Of a stretch of 64,000 bases of DNA, positions 45,022-56,957 are shown one piece after another (the first letter of the stretch is position 1; each line of letters begins with the position of its first letter). The position numbers and the translations under genes are program-made. The DNA is from Apophysomyces variabilis (taxonomy: Eukaryota; Mucoromycota; Mucoromycetes; Mucorales; Mucoraceae): the NCBI GenBank assembly GCA_002749535.1, contig MZZL01000136.1:1-64000 (forward strand), written 5' to 3'. Under the pieces are notes generated by a model that saw only the letters and a list, made by a program, of their open reading frames with translations, made no database searches and had not been told where the DNA came from.

Positions 45022-46808
45022 ATCAAGACAAAACCAAGAAAAAAATAAAGAACAAAAAAGACACAGTTCATCTTTTTGGGAGAAAAGACAAACAGTCTGT
45101 TTGTTTTCCATCCATAGTGCTAGACTATTTCATCTATGAGAGAACAAGAAGGGGATGATGCCTTTGTAAATGTGTCCTCTGTGTGGAGTAGCTTATATTG
45201 GTCTATGCGTGTTGTCTTGACATTGTTATGCAATGGAATGGCGTTGCCTGGGGTAATTGTTTTCTGGTCGGCAATGAGGATCAGTCGCTGCCACTGGTGC
45301 CACATACCATCCCCCAAATTGACATACTGTAGTTCATCCTACTTCACCAGAGGCAAAGGAAAGAATTCTCTTCTTAAAGGGCGAAGCCGATGATTATAAC
45401 TTTTTTGTTTCTTTACAGAGATGATAAATAGCCGTGTTGATTTCCCATTCTCATGTTCTCCTTTCTCACTTTTTCTTTTCTCGTTACTTGAGTGGCAAGG
45501 TCTGCCTCTGAGAGAGACCGTGCAGCAAATATGTACAGTTGCTGGGCGGTTTCTCTTTTTTACATCTTGTCGCGGATAGGGTTGCCTTCCTGCCACCGAG
45601 TGAAGGAAGAGGGAATAACTTCTGCTTGAACCGAGCGCTTGGTGTCAATATATTCCCTGCTTTCACTTCACTTGGCTGTTCAGGACGAGCAGGAGGCTAC
45701 TCACGAATTATCACTCACCATTTATCAGCTACTCGTGCGGCGACGCAAGGTATATAATTTAATGATTTAAAGGGTACTATCTTACTAACAGAACATGATA
45801 CTGTTCCTCAGATGCAATGATGATATTTTCGCGGTCGCTGTGGACAGTAATCCCGTTTTCTCCCCTGCTGGCGGCAGAAGAAAGTCAAAGAGAGACGAGA
45901 CTCTTAGCGCCTTTTCGCAATATCTTCTTCTTTATGTATACATTATCCAATAAAAAGCCTTGTTCGTCTCCTTGAAAACTAACATCGTACAATAACTTTC
46001 GAGTCGTCGCATAATCCAGATACAAAGAGGAATAACAAGTATGACATATAGAAGATATTCAATAGCTTTATGGATACGATGGGATTGGAAGATTACATTT
46101 CAAAATATTCTCTTATATATGGCTTTAGCAATGGACAAAGATGTTTCATGTCGGGAAGGAAAGCGAAACACAATCGTTTTATTGAGTCTATTCTCTGATG
46201 CAAATTCGTCTTTTTTTGCGCATAGGACGATCAAGCCTTTTAACCATTTTTTGCCAGCCAAACAGAGTCTTTTTTGATCGTAAGACAACTGCTCTTGATG
46301 TCAACAGGGTGTGTAGGATCCTTAACTATGAAATTTTATACTCAAAACGACTGTTGCAACCGATGGGGAGCCGCGAAACCTGATATTGCTCTAAAAAGAC
46401 AGTGTACAATGCTCAATGGATTCTCCTAAAATTCATAATGGCTTATCGAAATAAAGCAAAGGTATCCGTGCATAGAAGCTGATACCATGTGGATGTTATA
46501 GAATATTCGAGCGTGTGTCGTATAGATCTTGTATATCCATGTTTCTATAAAGCGATCTCATCCATTGACTTTACGATATCGAGGAAAGAAAAAACTCCGT
46601 TATCATTCTTCTCCTTTTTCTTTCTGTTTTTTCTTGTAGACATGTTAAATAACGTGATAATAAGCACGACATGATCGGCAAAAAGATAGCTAAGCACAAT
46701 GTTCTGACTTTCTACGATAGTCCGCACCATGTTCTGCTTTCTTCTTCAGATTCGCATCGTGTAAGAATACTCCTTAAACAACAAAACCAGTTAGATTTTT
46801 CTTTTCGT
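45022..46808. other. Intergenic, no gene recognised
   Basis: About 1.8 kb. Short open frames (for example 46041-46277) lack recognisable domains or splice-linked continuations. Confidence 0.45.
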
Positions 46809-47666
46809 TCAGTAGCATTGCATTCGTGCATCACCTACCTCTTGCGTGTTTTGTGCAATCCAAAGTACAACAGTACTAAAAGATTTGAATTGAGTACACG
46901 TTTCCCTCTTCGTTTCTTTCTCTCTCTTTCTTTGTTTCTTTTACCTAAGCATCACCAGGCCACACTGTACAACACCTGCTATACCATACTCCATATATAT
47001 CTTTGCTGATTCTTCAACCACAAGGTACTTGAGAATCAAAACACACTAAAAAAAGATGTTTGTACAAGTCAGCAAAATCTTCCCATCCTTGCTCCATCCA
47101 TGACGGGAAGCAAACTTACAAAGGATCCAGCTAATCCACCTGCGATCAATGCAAATCCAAGGAAGAGGTACAACCGTGCTTTCCATACAAGAGTGGAATC
47201 ACTATATTCGTATGCATCGTGTGACAGTCTCGTTTTATCGATCAAATTGATTCTTCAAAAAGAGGATGAATACACCGTTTTTTCTCTTATACCATGAATA
47301 TTGCTTACACAATCATCCCTAAAGTGGATAAAATACCGGAAACCCAGTCTTCAAAGCCCAAGTGAATGCTGGCTTCTGGCCTTGTCCCTGCCATAATCAC
47401 TGCATCGATAAACACCCACCAGCCAAGCGTAAACTAGCATCACTTCCACATGTTTGTAATAAGCACCAATAGAACGAATATGGACAAAAACACAAAAGGC
47501 CCATTTGTTCTACTCTCTCTTTTGACTTCCATTGCGAAAAAAAAAGGCTTACCAAGGCACCTGAGGCATAGACGCCGATTTGATGGGCTTTGTGTGAGAG
47601 GAACCGAAATGGGTTTGGTAGAATGAATATCGATCGTGGTTCGTCGTCGTAAAGTCGGGACATCAT
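46809..47666 (-). CDS. VPS68: Vps68/TMEM50 family (UPF0220) membrane protein
   Basis: Yeast Vps68 and human TMEM50A/B are four-span endomembrane proteins; Vps68 helps ESCRT-dependent vacuolar sorting. Five exons: 47666-47553, 47433-47309, 47252-47120, 47045-46945 and 46875-46809, giving 179 aa, the usual length. The N-terminal PNPFRFLSHKAHQIGVYASG is followed by FTLGWWVFIDAVIMAG (family GWWxxIDA motif, span 1). Then come FEDWVSGILSTLGMIV (span 2), WKARLYLFLGFALIAGGLAG (span 3) and YGIAGVVQCGLVMLSTVVLW (span 4). The total is exactly 180 codons and every join keeps frame, which supports the hand-built model. Confidence 0.92.
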
Positions 47667-49321
47667 CGTTTTCTTTCTTATTTTGGTTTCTCTTGTCCGT
47701 TACAATAAGAGGTAAGAAAAAGAGAAGAAAAGGGAAAATAGAAATACCGCTCCAAGTCGCCAAGGGACAAACTTAGTGGCCCCTTGTGTGCACAAACATA
47801 ACGCAGAAAAAGGGCCGGCGCTTGTGTGTCAAGTTAGTCCGGAGCCATCCTTCGGTTCGACGATCGGATCACATGAAAAAACGCGGATCGGAACAAACCT
47901 GAAAATCAAAGAGAATGCGGCCTAGGTCGTTTCAGTTGTTCCTAGTAAATGAGCCCTGGGAAAAACTCTGTCGATAGCGCCGTCTTGGATTTTCATTGTC
48001 TGCTGTCTGTTGCATCATTAGCTTCCTTTTCATTTAGCAGGTTTGAGTGAAAACCAGAGATTCTGGATAGGGAACGGAGCTAGTGGATGCAATTACTGGC
48101 AGTCCTGCAACAAATCATTTCCTCGCTACAACCCCTTGCAAACGAGGTGAACTGGAGTTTTCCATTTCACAGGCTGCTTTAGTCTTGCTTTATCATAAAT
48201 CTTTCTGCAATATCATTCTGCAATAAGAGATTTCTTCCATCTCCGAAAGATGAGTCCATGTAAGGGACTCTTTGGATAGATCGGCTGGAGAGGCAATATT
48301 ACAGAATACCTGCAAATCCCTAGAAAGCATTCCGTTTCCGCAGACATGTATTACAAATGGCGGGGTTTGTCTGTGGAATAGAAAGGTGCTGGTGGTGGAA
48401 ATAAACGAAAATTCCATTAACCACACGCTATGCAGGCGATAACGTAGGTGAAATTAAGGTTCCATTTGTACAAATCAATGAGTCGTATCTCTTTCAACGA
48501 GGCTTACGTGATTTGGGTTAATCAAAGAGCCTGACAACAGTACTGATTTTGCCGTCTGGCCGTGGTGGGTGCTCAGGGACTCAAATTTAGCTCCTGACTT
48601 TTAATAAGATCGATCCATCTTCGCTATTATTAAACTAGCTAACGCTCAACTTCGTCCCAAACGCCCACACAGGTTCTACTCGCTCGTTTTCTCTCGACTA
48701 CACTCAACTCCGCCTCAATTGCGCCGTGATTCCTAGTAGTGCTCCAGGGTTGCAAATATAAAACAGACGAATCCATGTTATTTTTATGACTAAGATTTGC
48801 TAAGCTCAAGATGAGATGAAAAGCAATCCGTTAGTAGCGTCAACTCCATCTTGTTTTATATTACATTTGATATTATATTCCCTAGCAAAGAAGGAAGAAT
48901 ACGTTAAGCATGTGATAAACATCGTCCGTTGTCTCCTCCAGCATTGTAATTATTCAAAGTACTCTAGCACAAGTATTCTAGCATTATACTCCTTCAAGGT
49001 ACCGCGTACACATCTTTTCCCTTTCATCCTGAATATCACCGCTACTTTAAAACAGATCATTATATCTATGTTGATTTTTCTTGTCTACAAGACAGCAGCA
49101 AGATGTGTAAGGATCGGGTAACACAAGCTCAATTAAGCGGTTGTTGAACCGAATCGCACGATGCTTTTGCCTATATCGTAGGAAAAATGCCCATTTCTGT
49201 TGTTTGTTAACAAGTGTAGTGCATTAAACGATCATAAATCTAGCTTGCCACAACTGTTTATTCTAAGTATGAATATAAGAACTTCTCCTTCTTATTAGTT
49301 TTGTACCTATATTCCTTAGTA
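47667..49321. other. Intergenic, no gene recognised
   Basis: About 1.65 kb. The left part is the VPS68 promoter side. Two similar 20-bp stretches (GTGCTC..AGGG near 48570 and 48740) bound a segment that could be a small repeat, but the evidence is weak. No coding exon recognised. Confidence 0.4.
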
Positions 49322-50024
49322 ATGATGGTCAATTTTCTCGATTCAGCGGATTTCTTCACACACTTGGACGAGCAAACCATCATAGTACTTATACAGCACA
49401 TAAGCAATGTCTTGAAAAGACGCCGTGCTGGAAACGCATTGGCTTCATTCCCTGGCAATCTCCGCCAAAATCTTAGTGCTCATACCGAAAATGCACAGAC
49501 TCCCAATCTTATCCTGGACGACTCCATTGATTCTACCTTGCTACAAAGTGCCATGACAAACGCTGTCTCCGGTGTTACGATCGCTGATTGCAATACTCGT
49601 ATAGTACATGGACATCATCAGTAGCGGAAAGCGGTCTCCATTCATATCAAGCTGCCCAAGGATACGAAGACCTTTAAACACACCCCGTAGCATTAATTTC
49701 CCAAGGCGCAGGTAGCCGTTCAGAAAGTAAATCTCTGGAGCAATGGCCCTAACTTTTACTTTTTTATTCTGATTCATACTCTTGATTTTAGACATCACTG
49801 TCGACGTCGTCAACGCCCAGAGCAATACTTTGATTGAGCAAACTCATGGTTTACCACAGAGCCGAAGGCCAACCCGTCAAAGAAGGCCAGACAATCAACC
49901 ACGAATCGCATCAGCAAGTGCCCGTACTAGGAGCAAGCGGACTTGCCAGCAATGTGGCAAAGAGCTTTCGCGTCCGGATGCCTTGACGAGGCATATGCAA
50001 ACGGTGCATAGAAATGGAAGATAA
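49322..50024 (+). CDS. Small single C2H2 zinc-finger protein
   Basis: Two exons (49322-49598 and 49792-50024) joined by GTATAG..TTTTAG give about 169 aa. The N-terminal half is ordinary helical sequence (DEQTIIVLIQHISNVLKRRR). The C-terminus is basic and disordered (SRRPTRQRRPDNQPRIAS..), followed by one classical C2H2 finger, CQQCGKELSRPDALTRHMQTVH, close to the end. A single finger next to a basic arm suggests DNA or RNA binding, but the target is unknown. An alternative Met three bases downstream exists. Confidence 0.68.
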
Positions 50025-52964
50025 TAATCCTACTACTCAATCCCATCCATCTTTAAATTGATCTCTCCTGAAGGTGTTTTGTATGCACACATGTATGTGC
50101 ATATCTGTTTATTCGGTATCTTTCTTCTATGTTTCTTTCTTATTATTATACGTGTCTCTTTTCTTCCTTCATCTCTTTTTAGTTAATTCTTGCTTTATTT
50201 ATTGTTGTCTTTCTATTTCATGTTCATCTGGCTCATCCTGTGTATAGTCAATCCATTTTGTTTATGATTTTAACTAGTTCATATGCTTCTTCAAATTTTC
50301 TTCTTCACCGGTATGCTTTAACAGTTAAATTGAACCCATCAACAGCACGTACAAAAGACCACATAAAATGATCCAAAAAATGTACTGCGATGACCAGAAG
50401 TTAGTAGATCCCATGTTCTCTTAGTAACAAGGCTTAAAATGTGGATTTCCTTAACAATGACCCTCACAGCTTACAGTGTTTCTCGCGAGAAAGAATAAAA
50501 AGATTGCTGCCACATCATAAAACAGAACATTGCTTCTTTATTGAAAGATGTTGGCTTGATGAACACAAATAATTACATACCATAAATTGCGTTCTAGCAC
50601 GCAATAGAAGTCATTGATTGATTTATGATGTATATCTTTGAATTGCCAGTTGCTGAAACGACTCAATTGCAGAAAAATGAGCTAATATTAATTTGCTTTC
50701 TCTCCAATAATGTCCCCTTTTTTTAGCAAGTTTATCTTCGTTTTACTGCTTCTCCTGAAACAGCCTAAATAACAAATCAGCAGCAGCATTATCCGTTTCT
50801 TCTCTAAGAAAAGGAAAATTGAGTTTGATTTTCGACAGTGTTTATCGACACCAAGGAGGGGAAAATCGCCAAGCTGTCTATGACGTTAGAGCGGCCCGTG
50901 CACCTGCCCGCCAAAAAACAAAAAAAAAGCAAGTTCCTAGGAGCTAATGGTTTATACAAACCAAAAACTTTCTTTTCTTTACAAGCTATCTTTTCCGGAT
51001 AGTGCTTTGATACCCTGTTCCAAAATGATATGTATGGTGAGATCATTATATCGCCGGACCACAGTGTGCGAAAATTCCCGATGCTTACATTACTGCTATG
51101 GTCCGGTAGAGACTTCTATGGGCGCAAAACTTGGAGACAAATGATTGTGTGGTCCATAGGAGTGAAACGTGGTTTCTATCACCTCACGGTGGCCACTGAA
51201 GGATAGAGACAAAATAGCCAGGGGAAAACCCCAAGCGGCAAAATGATCTAAACGCCTCTGATTCTTGTTTGAGAACAGCAAAAAAAAAAAAAGAAGTTTG
51301 GGCGGTTTTTTTTCAGGCAACGTGAAAGAAAGGAATTACAGAAATCCGAGCAAACCCAAATTAACAGTATTCTTTATCAGCAGAGAAGCAGCAGCAGCAT
51401 GCAGCTTTTTCCTCTGTTGGTCAAGCACACTTATGCTATCTACTAGAGATACATTTACGAATCAGCGGCGTTAGCACTGAACACATTTGATCTAATGACC
51501 TCTCTGTCCTTGTCCTCCCTTCCCCTTCAATGTACCCTTCTTTTCTGTTCCATTTCAGGTTAGATTGAAAACCAAGATGATCTTATGCCATGCAGGCCAA
51601 GCCACCAATACCATTTCTAGTGGATAGAGCCTAATCTTAAAAAGCTTAACCATGGTAAAGAAAAAAGATTGGATAACATGGTTGGCCATTTGTTTAGATT
51701 GGTGTGCATTGGATAGAATTAAAAGAAAAGTCGACTCCATTTGTTTGTTAAAGAGATAAGGTATAGTCTGTGTATATGATGGATGCTTTACTGCGTTTGT
51801 TTATCCTTGCTTTCCTTGTTGTCATTTACACTGCCTATCTTCTAACCTAAATAGTACGCTTTAGTGGGGGGAAATGGGAAAAGATCTATCTCTCTCTCTA
51901 TATCTATCTATCTCTTTTTGCTGTTTTTCACTCTGTGTCCACGTGGTCTTTCACTGTGTCGGAAAGAGTGTGTGTGTGTCTCTTCTGAAGATCGCGGTGG
52001 CACGTGCTTTAGTTCATCTCCTAATCAATGCCTTTTTTTTTGAGTTTTTTGCATAACAGCTGTCTAAATCACCTCATTTTTATCTTACGATATTCTTAAA
52101 TATATCCGTTAATATAACAAAACAGACATTCTTTAGGCAGAGGCATGTACATTCCGTAGGTAACATGTTACGTATTATCCCTTTTCTTCTATTTTCATAG
52201 TCGTTATTTCATACGGATAAAGCAGTTTGGTTCTTATTATTTGCAATAAGAATGACCAGTATCACATGAAATGTGGATAGACGTTTGAACACAAACCCTT
52301 GCTTTGCTCCTAACTAAAGATAGAGAAATGATAGCAGTATATAGGTTTCTCTTGGAAATCATACATCAAAAATCCTTGGAGTGGAGTTTTAAAGGCGTGA
52401 TTATCTTTTAGGTATAAAGAAGTCCCCGTCCTTTCCAACCCCCTTCCCTTCTGTCGCCCTCTTGTCACTTAAATGTGTGAGGCTTTTTTTTTCTTACAGA
52501 TCTTTTTTTGGATTATTTGTTACGTTTTCAAAGATCTGGACCATTTTAATTAAAGCCTTTCCAACATTTATTATCGAAACAAGTATTAAAGAAACCTCTT
52601 TTTCTTTGTATAGTCCTTCTGTTTATTTCGAAAAGGAAAAAAAGATCTATACTATGTTTTGAAGAATAGCAAAGTGAGGTCTTTACACTTTTTTTTCAAA
52701 CATAGAAAGAGAGAGCTCATCAGAGATTCCAGAAAAGAAAAGCCGGCAGGTGAAAAAAAAGAGGAAATAAAAAAAAAAGGGAGGGTGTAAGTTTTCCTTG
52801 CTTGGAACGGTGCACCAATGGAAGAAGTTGTCTAAAGACCCAATCACTCGCCCGGACGATGCACAATTATGGCCATCGGTGTTTAAAAGCCAATGACTTG
52901 GAAACAGACAAAAAAAAAAGAGCAACCCAAGGGAAAAGAGTAAAAGTCCCATTCCTCTTTTTCT
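50025..52964. other. Long intergenic region (2.9 kb)
   Basis: No coding exon recognised. It has oligo-T/CTTT tracts, TCTA repeats near 51885-51915, and a short inverted repeat CCGGACCA/TGGTCCGG (51054-51106). It could hold an unrecognised non-coding RNA or long UTRs, but I have no positive evidence. Confidence 0.45.
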
Positions 52965-53327
52965 ATGAGTCAATCATGTAAACCCACCGACCGAATGGAG
53001 GACACGGGTGTCCTCACAGAGGCGATTTCCTCGGAGGCTACGGAAACCACAGAGATGTTGGCCGCGATCATGTCCATGTCCGACGACGATCCTAACCAAG
53101 ATAAAAACCGTAATAACGACGACGACGACGACCACCACCATAACAAAAATCACAACCATGGTGCTTCCGAGGCAGACGATGATTATGATAGTTATTGGAG
53201 CGAAGATGAATACGCGGTCATTAAGGCCTATTATGAAAACGAAGAAGAAGATGACGATGAAACGGCATTGATACTTCGCGATTCTCCACAAATGCCATTA
53301 TCCATTTGTCCCGACGACAAGCATTAA
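52965..53327 (+). CDS. Small acidic hypothetical protein (120 aa)
   Basis: MSQSCKPTDRMEDTGVLTEA is followed by an Asn/Asp/His-rich low-complexity run (DDDDDHHHNKNHNH) and YWSEDEYAVIKAYYENEEED, then ILRDSPQMPLSICPDDKH. An internal Met (52998) could also start it. Codon composition and the ordered tail make it look like a real single-exon gene, but no family is recognised. The overlapping opposite-strand and other-frame readings are Ile/Val or Thr runs produced by the same repeats. Confidence 0.55.
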   Translation: MSQSCKPTDRMEDTGVLTEAISSEATETTEMLAAIMSMSDDDPNQDKNRNNDDDDDHHHNKNHNHGASEADDDYDSYWSEDEYAVIKAYYENEEEDDDETALILRDSPQMPLSICPDDKH

Positions 53328-55328
53328 CAACACATAACAAACAACAACACATAACGCAACAACCCACTTTTTTCTTTCTTATATATACAACCTATTCTAC
53401 AAAATAACGAAAAGCCAGCAAAAAAGCTTATTATCAACAACAGCAACAAGGAAACATTCGTGCGCTGGGACCAACATACAGGAAAAAAAAACAAGAAAAA
53501 AAACATTCATCCTTTCAATTCGTCTTTATTTTTTGGATCTAAACCAGATCTGTCCATGAACCGAAAGTTATATAATTTCTTCATTTTTTTTCTTTACTTT
53601 TTACCTTTTCTTTGTACTGTCTGTTTTTTTTGTTTGTTATGAAAGGGGGGAATTGTCTCAAAAAGAAGTACTTTTTTTTTTCGTTCATTTTTTTTCATGT
53701 TTTTTCACAATTTTTTTTTCTCCCCCATTGTTATTACATGATTTTCCCGGGTTTTTTTTTTCTTTTGGTTCCCAAAATGCCCCCGCTGTTTTGTAAACTA
53801 TCAAAGAATTTTTTAATTTAATATATATAACAAGAAAATGAAATGAGATCATTCGATTCTATTGGGATGGATGGGAAAAAAAAGAGTGATCTACACCTCT
53901 TTTTTTCTTGTTATTTTTGGGAAGAGGAGAAGAATTCCAAAAAAATTTTCGTTGAAAATGTCTAGAACAAGCAAATCGACCATTTTCCTTTTTTCGCCAA
54001 TGATAATCCATGTATTATCATAATAATAATATGTTTATTTTATCTTTTTGCCACACCATCATCCTCTCTTTCTCTCTATGTGTTTTGTCTATGGTCAATA
54101 GACATTTAACATTCTGTTTCCCGGGAGAAAACGATGGTAACGAATGGTTGCCATGGTCATAAAATACTATCGTCAGGTTACTATTTCCTTGATCTTCCCT
54201 TTTTCATCCAAAAAAAATCAAAAAATGATTGCTGTTTTGCTCTCGTTTTTCCTGTTGGTTTGGCTTTTTTAACTTTCTCCAAAAGTGGTTATTCACGGAG
54301 GTGTCTCTTAATAAATTTTTTAGTTTTGTTGTTTGCTCTTTTTTTTTTCCCCCAAGTTCGGTTAATTGATTAGACGAAAACGTGGCGTTGACATGTGACG
54401 CTATCCTTTGCCTTGGTTTTCGATTTCTCTCCATCTTACATAGTGTGCAACCAAAGTAACGGGATAAGGAACGATAGTGGGCAAGAGTGAAAAGCACAAG
54501 GATGAAATGAATGAATGACTGTAACAAAGAGTGACAGAGGTAAAAAGATATGAGAGAGCTTATCTTTTCCCGCTTTTGTACCACAAATCAAACAAAAAAA
54601 ATCTCGACTTTTTTGTTTGTGCGTATAGCAAAATGAAACAAAAGAAGCTGGACCCTAGAAGACCTTTGTCCAAAAAAGGAACGAAACGCTTTCTTGTACT
54701 TCATGCAAAGGTGACTCTGTGTGTATGTTGGAAGTAGAGATCATTCGTTTTTACTTTCCCTTGTTGCGCATTTAAATAACCTTAAACTTGTGTGTGCGTG
54801 AACCATTCCAATGGTTAATAACAACAACGGACATCATCGGATCACCTTGGTTTGTCTTAGAGGTGCTATTCCTTTTGTACACGGTTTGATACCTCTCTGT
54901 CACTGAGTTCATTATTTGTTGGACAAAATGGTTATTTATCTTATTTTACACTTTCTTGTTTTTCCTGTTCCCTTTTTATTTTCTTCTTTCCTTCTTTCTC
55001 TTTTATTTTTATGTTTTTTTCCCCTTTTCAATGACAAGGGAAACTTTTTTCGTTATCTTCTCCAACATCCCGACAATGAACAGACTTGACAACCAAAAGA
55101 AGAACATAGTAGAAAGAAGAGGAAGGAATCCATTGACAAGCGGGAGAAAATGTGTCACTGATAGCTAAAAGCAAAAATGGATGGGTTGGGCTTTGTATGG
55201 AAAGCGAAAGAAAGTAAGAGAAGCTTGGAATGAGTTGTCAAGGGCAAACCGAATGTTTGTATCACGTTTCGGAGTTATAATATGATCGCCATTGTCTTTG
55301 TTGCTTAGAGAAGAGAGGAAGAGAGGGA

Positions 55329-55362
<34 letters not shown>

Positions 55363-55785
55363 GGACTCATTCCGTGAAGAATGCATTATGAAATAGGACA
55401 GGTCTTTTTTTTACTATCTTTTTGAAGCTGGACCGAATTGGGTAAGTTTACTCAAGGGGGAAGAAGGTAGGAGGGGAATAAGTAGGAGGAAGTCATACCT
55501 TTCTATATATCTCTCTCTTCCTCTACATGCACTAGCATGAGAAGAGAGGAATGGGGTGTGTGAAAAGGGAAATGTTGACGTCTGTTCGTTTGATGTCATG
55601 AAGCACACTTTTTTATCCGCAGCATGATACTAACGATCTTTACTCTTTTTAAACATGATGGCCTTTTTTTTTGAATCACCGCAGCATCTTATATATGGGA
55701 TTTGACGATACGGTCATACACTCTTCTTTTTTTCTTTCTGTGTTTGTTTTCCCTTGTTATTCTTTTCTTCTATAAGCAAAAAAAG
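53328..55785. other. Long intergenic region with homopolymer tracts
   Basis: About 2.5 kb with dense oligo-T and oligo-A runs (especially 53460-53960 and 54950-55030) and an AG microsatellite near 55330-55365. Open frames are Phe/Lys-rich readings of these tracts. No gene recognised. Confidence 0.5.
55330..55365. repeat. (AG)n microsatellite
   Basis: About 13 consecutive GA/AG units after an oligo-A run. Confidence 0.93.
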
Positions 55786-56506
55786 ATGGCCATCCAACAT
55801 AGTCAACCATTGTCATCATCGTCGGCACCATTGTCATCCTCCGCTTCTTCTGTCGTTGTTGCCGATCATCGTGCTTTGACTTCGGAAGTCCTTCCATCGC
55901 CTTCCACCTTATTTGATTACCATGCTTTACCACCAAAACCATCCTCCTCCTCCCCTCCATCTTCTTCTTCTCTTACTTCATCCTCATCCTCTTCTTCTCG
56001 ACCGATGTTTGTTCTACCACCTCCCTCCTCGTTACCAGGGTATCATCATTTGCCACCACCCTCCTCATCATTATCCTACTATGCCTCTTCTTCTTCCCCT
56101 GCAGAAAAGAGAAAGAGGTTCAAGTCCCAACCTTACCACTACCAAGTCATTGAACTCCAGAAAAAGAAACCTTCCAAGAGACAGCGTACGGAACAAGATG
56201 CCATGTCAGCCGCTGCAGCAACCCTGGCCTCGTTTGCTTCCGCAAGCGCCCGCTTCTCCGCACATACCCACGATCCTGTGGAAACGTCGACTACGCCTAC
56301 TTCCTGTCCAGAATCTGAATCCGATCCACAACAGGTTCAATTACTTGAAGTAAGTTTTTTGATTTTGGGATGGAGAAAAAATATCCATTTTGTTTTTTCC
56401 GGAAAGATCAGGATTGCTGACATTTTCTGAAAAAATTTTTTTTTAGGCAGCACAAATTCTCATGGAGATTGCACGTTGCAGTATGCGTGTGAGAGTTGTC
56501 AATTGA
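55786..56506 (+). CDS. Ser-rich putative nuclear protein (207 aa)
   Basis: Two exons (55786-56349 and 56447-56506, GTAAGT..TTTTAG). The start is MAIQHSQPLSSSS. There are long Ser and Pro/Ser runs with repeated 'LPPPSS..GYHHLPPPSS' type segments. These are followed by basic nuclear-localisation-like stretches (EKRKRFK and KKKPSKRQR), an Ala-rich helix (MSAAAATLASFASASARF) and a short final exon AAQILMEIARCSMRVRVVN. The second exon joins in frame and is non-repetitive, which supports the model. Function unknown; a regulatory or chromatin role is only suggested by composition. Confidence 0.6.
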
Positions 56507-56957
56507 TCAAGGAAAACAAAAAACGCCATTTCTCTCTCTTTCTGTCTCTCTCTCTGTCTTTTCCTCTTTCTTCTTTTGTGTCATACCGTTTCTCTAACAA
56601 ACAACAACATAGCAAAACCACAACCCAAAAAAAATACCACCCTTTTCCCAAACTTGCTTCCCATGACCTTTTTACCCAAATAACGAAAAATAGTTAGTCT
56701 CCCGAAAAACAAAAATTCTGTACATATGAAGATGAAAAAAATAAAACAACAACGCACAGTTTCTTTTTCGATATCGGTCAAACTTGACCTACTTTTTTTT
56801 CTTTTATTTTATTATATGTAAGAAAAAGAAAAGGAACGGATCGACAAGCATTTGGAATGCAACAAAGGGATATAAACGATCAAAGCAAAAACAACGAAAT
56901 AAAAAGCAAATGAGAGGCAAAGTGATCGTGTAACGTTCGGAATGGACTTTTTCAGTA
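56507..56957. terminator. Convergent 3' region
   Basis: A/T-rich DNA between the convergent genes at 56506 and 56958, with oligo-T and oligo-A runs. No gene. Confidence 0.4.

Noticed and set aside
44344..45111. A 255-codon minus-strand open frame opposite the eL8 gene
   Set aside because: Gly/Leu/Asp-rich shadow created by C-ending codons of the ribosomal protein gene.
48570..48750. Possible small element bounded by GTGCTC..AGGG words
   Set aside because: The two words are in direct and not inverted orientation, match only weakly, and no second copy was seen.
53008..53291. Overlapping open frames on both strands at the acidic-protein gene
   Set aside because: Runs of Thr, Ile or Val arise from reading the GAC/CAC repeats of the 120-aa gene in other frames.
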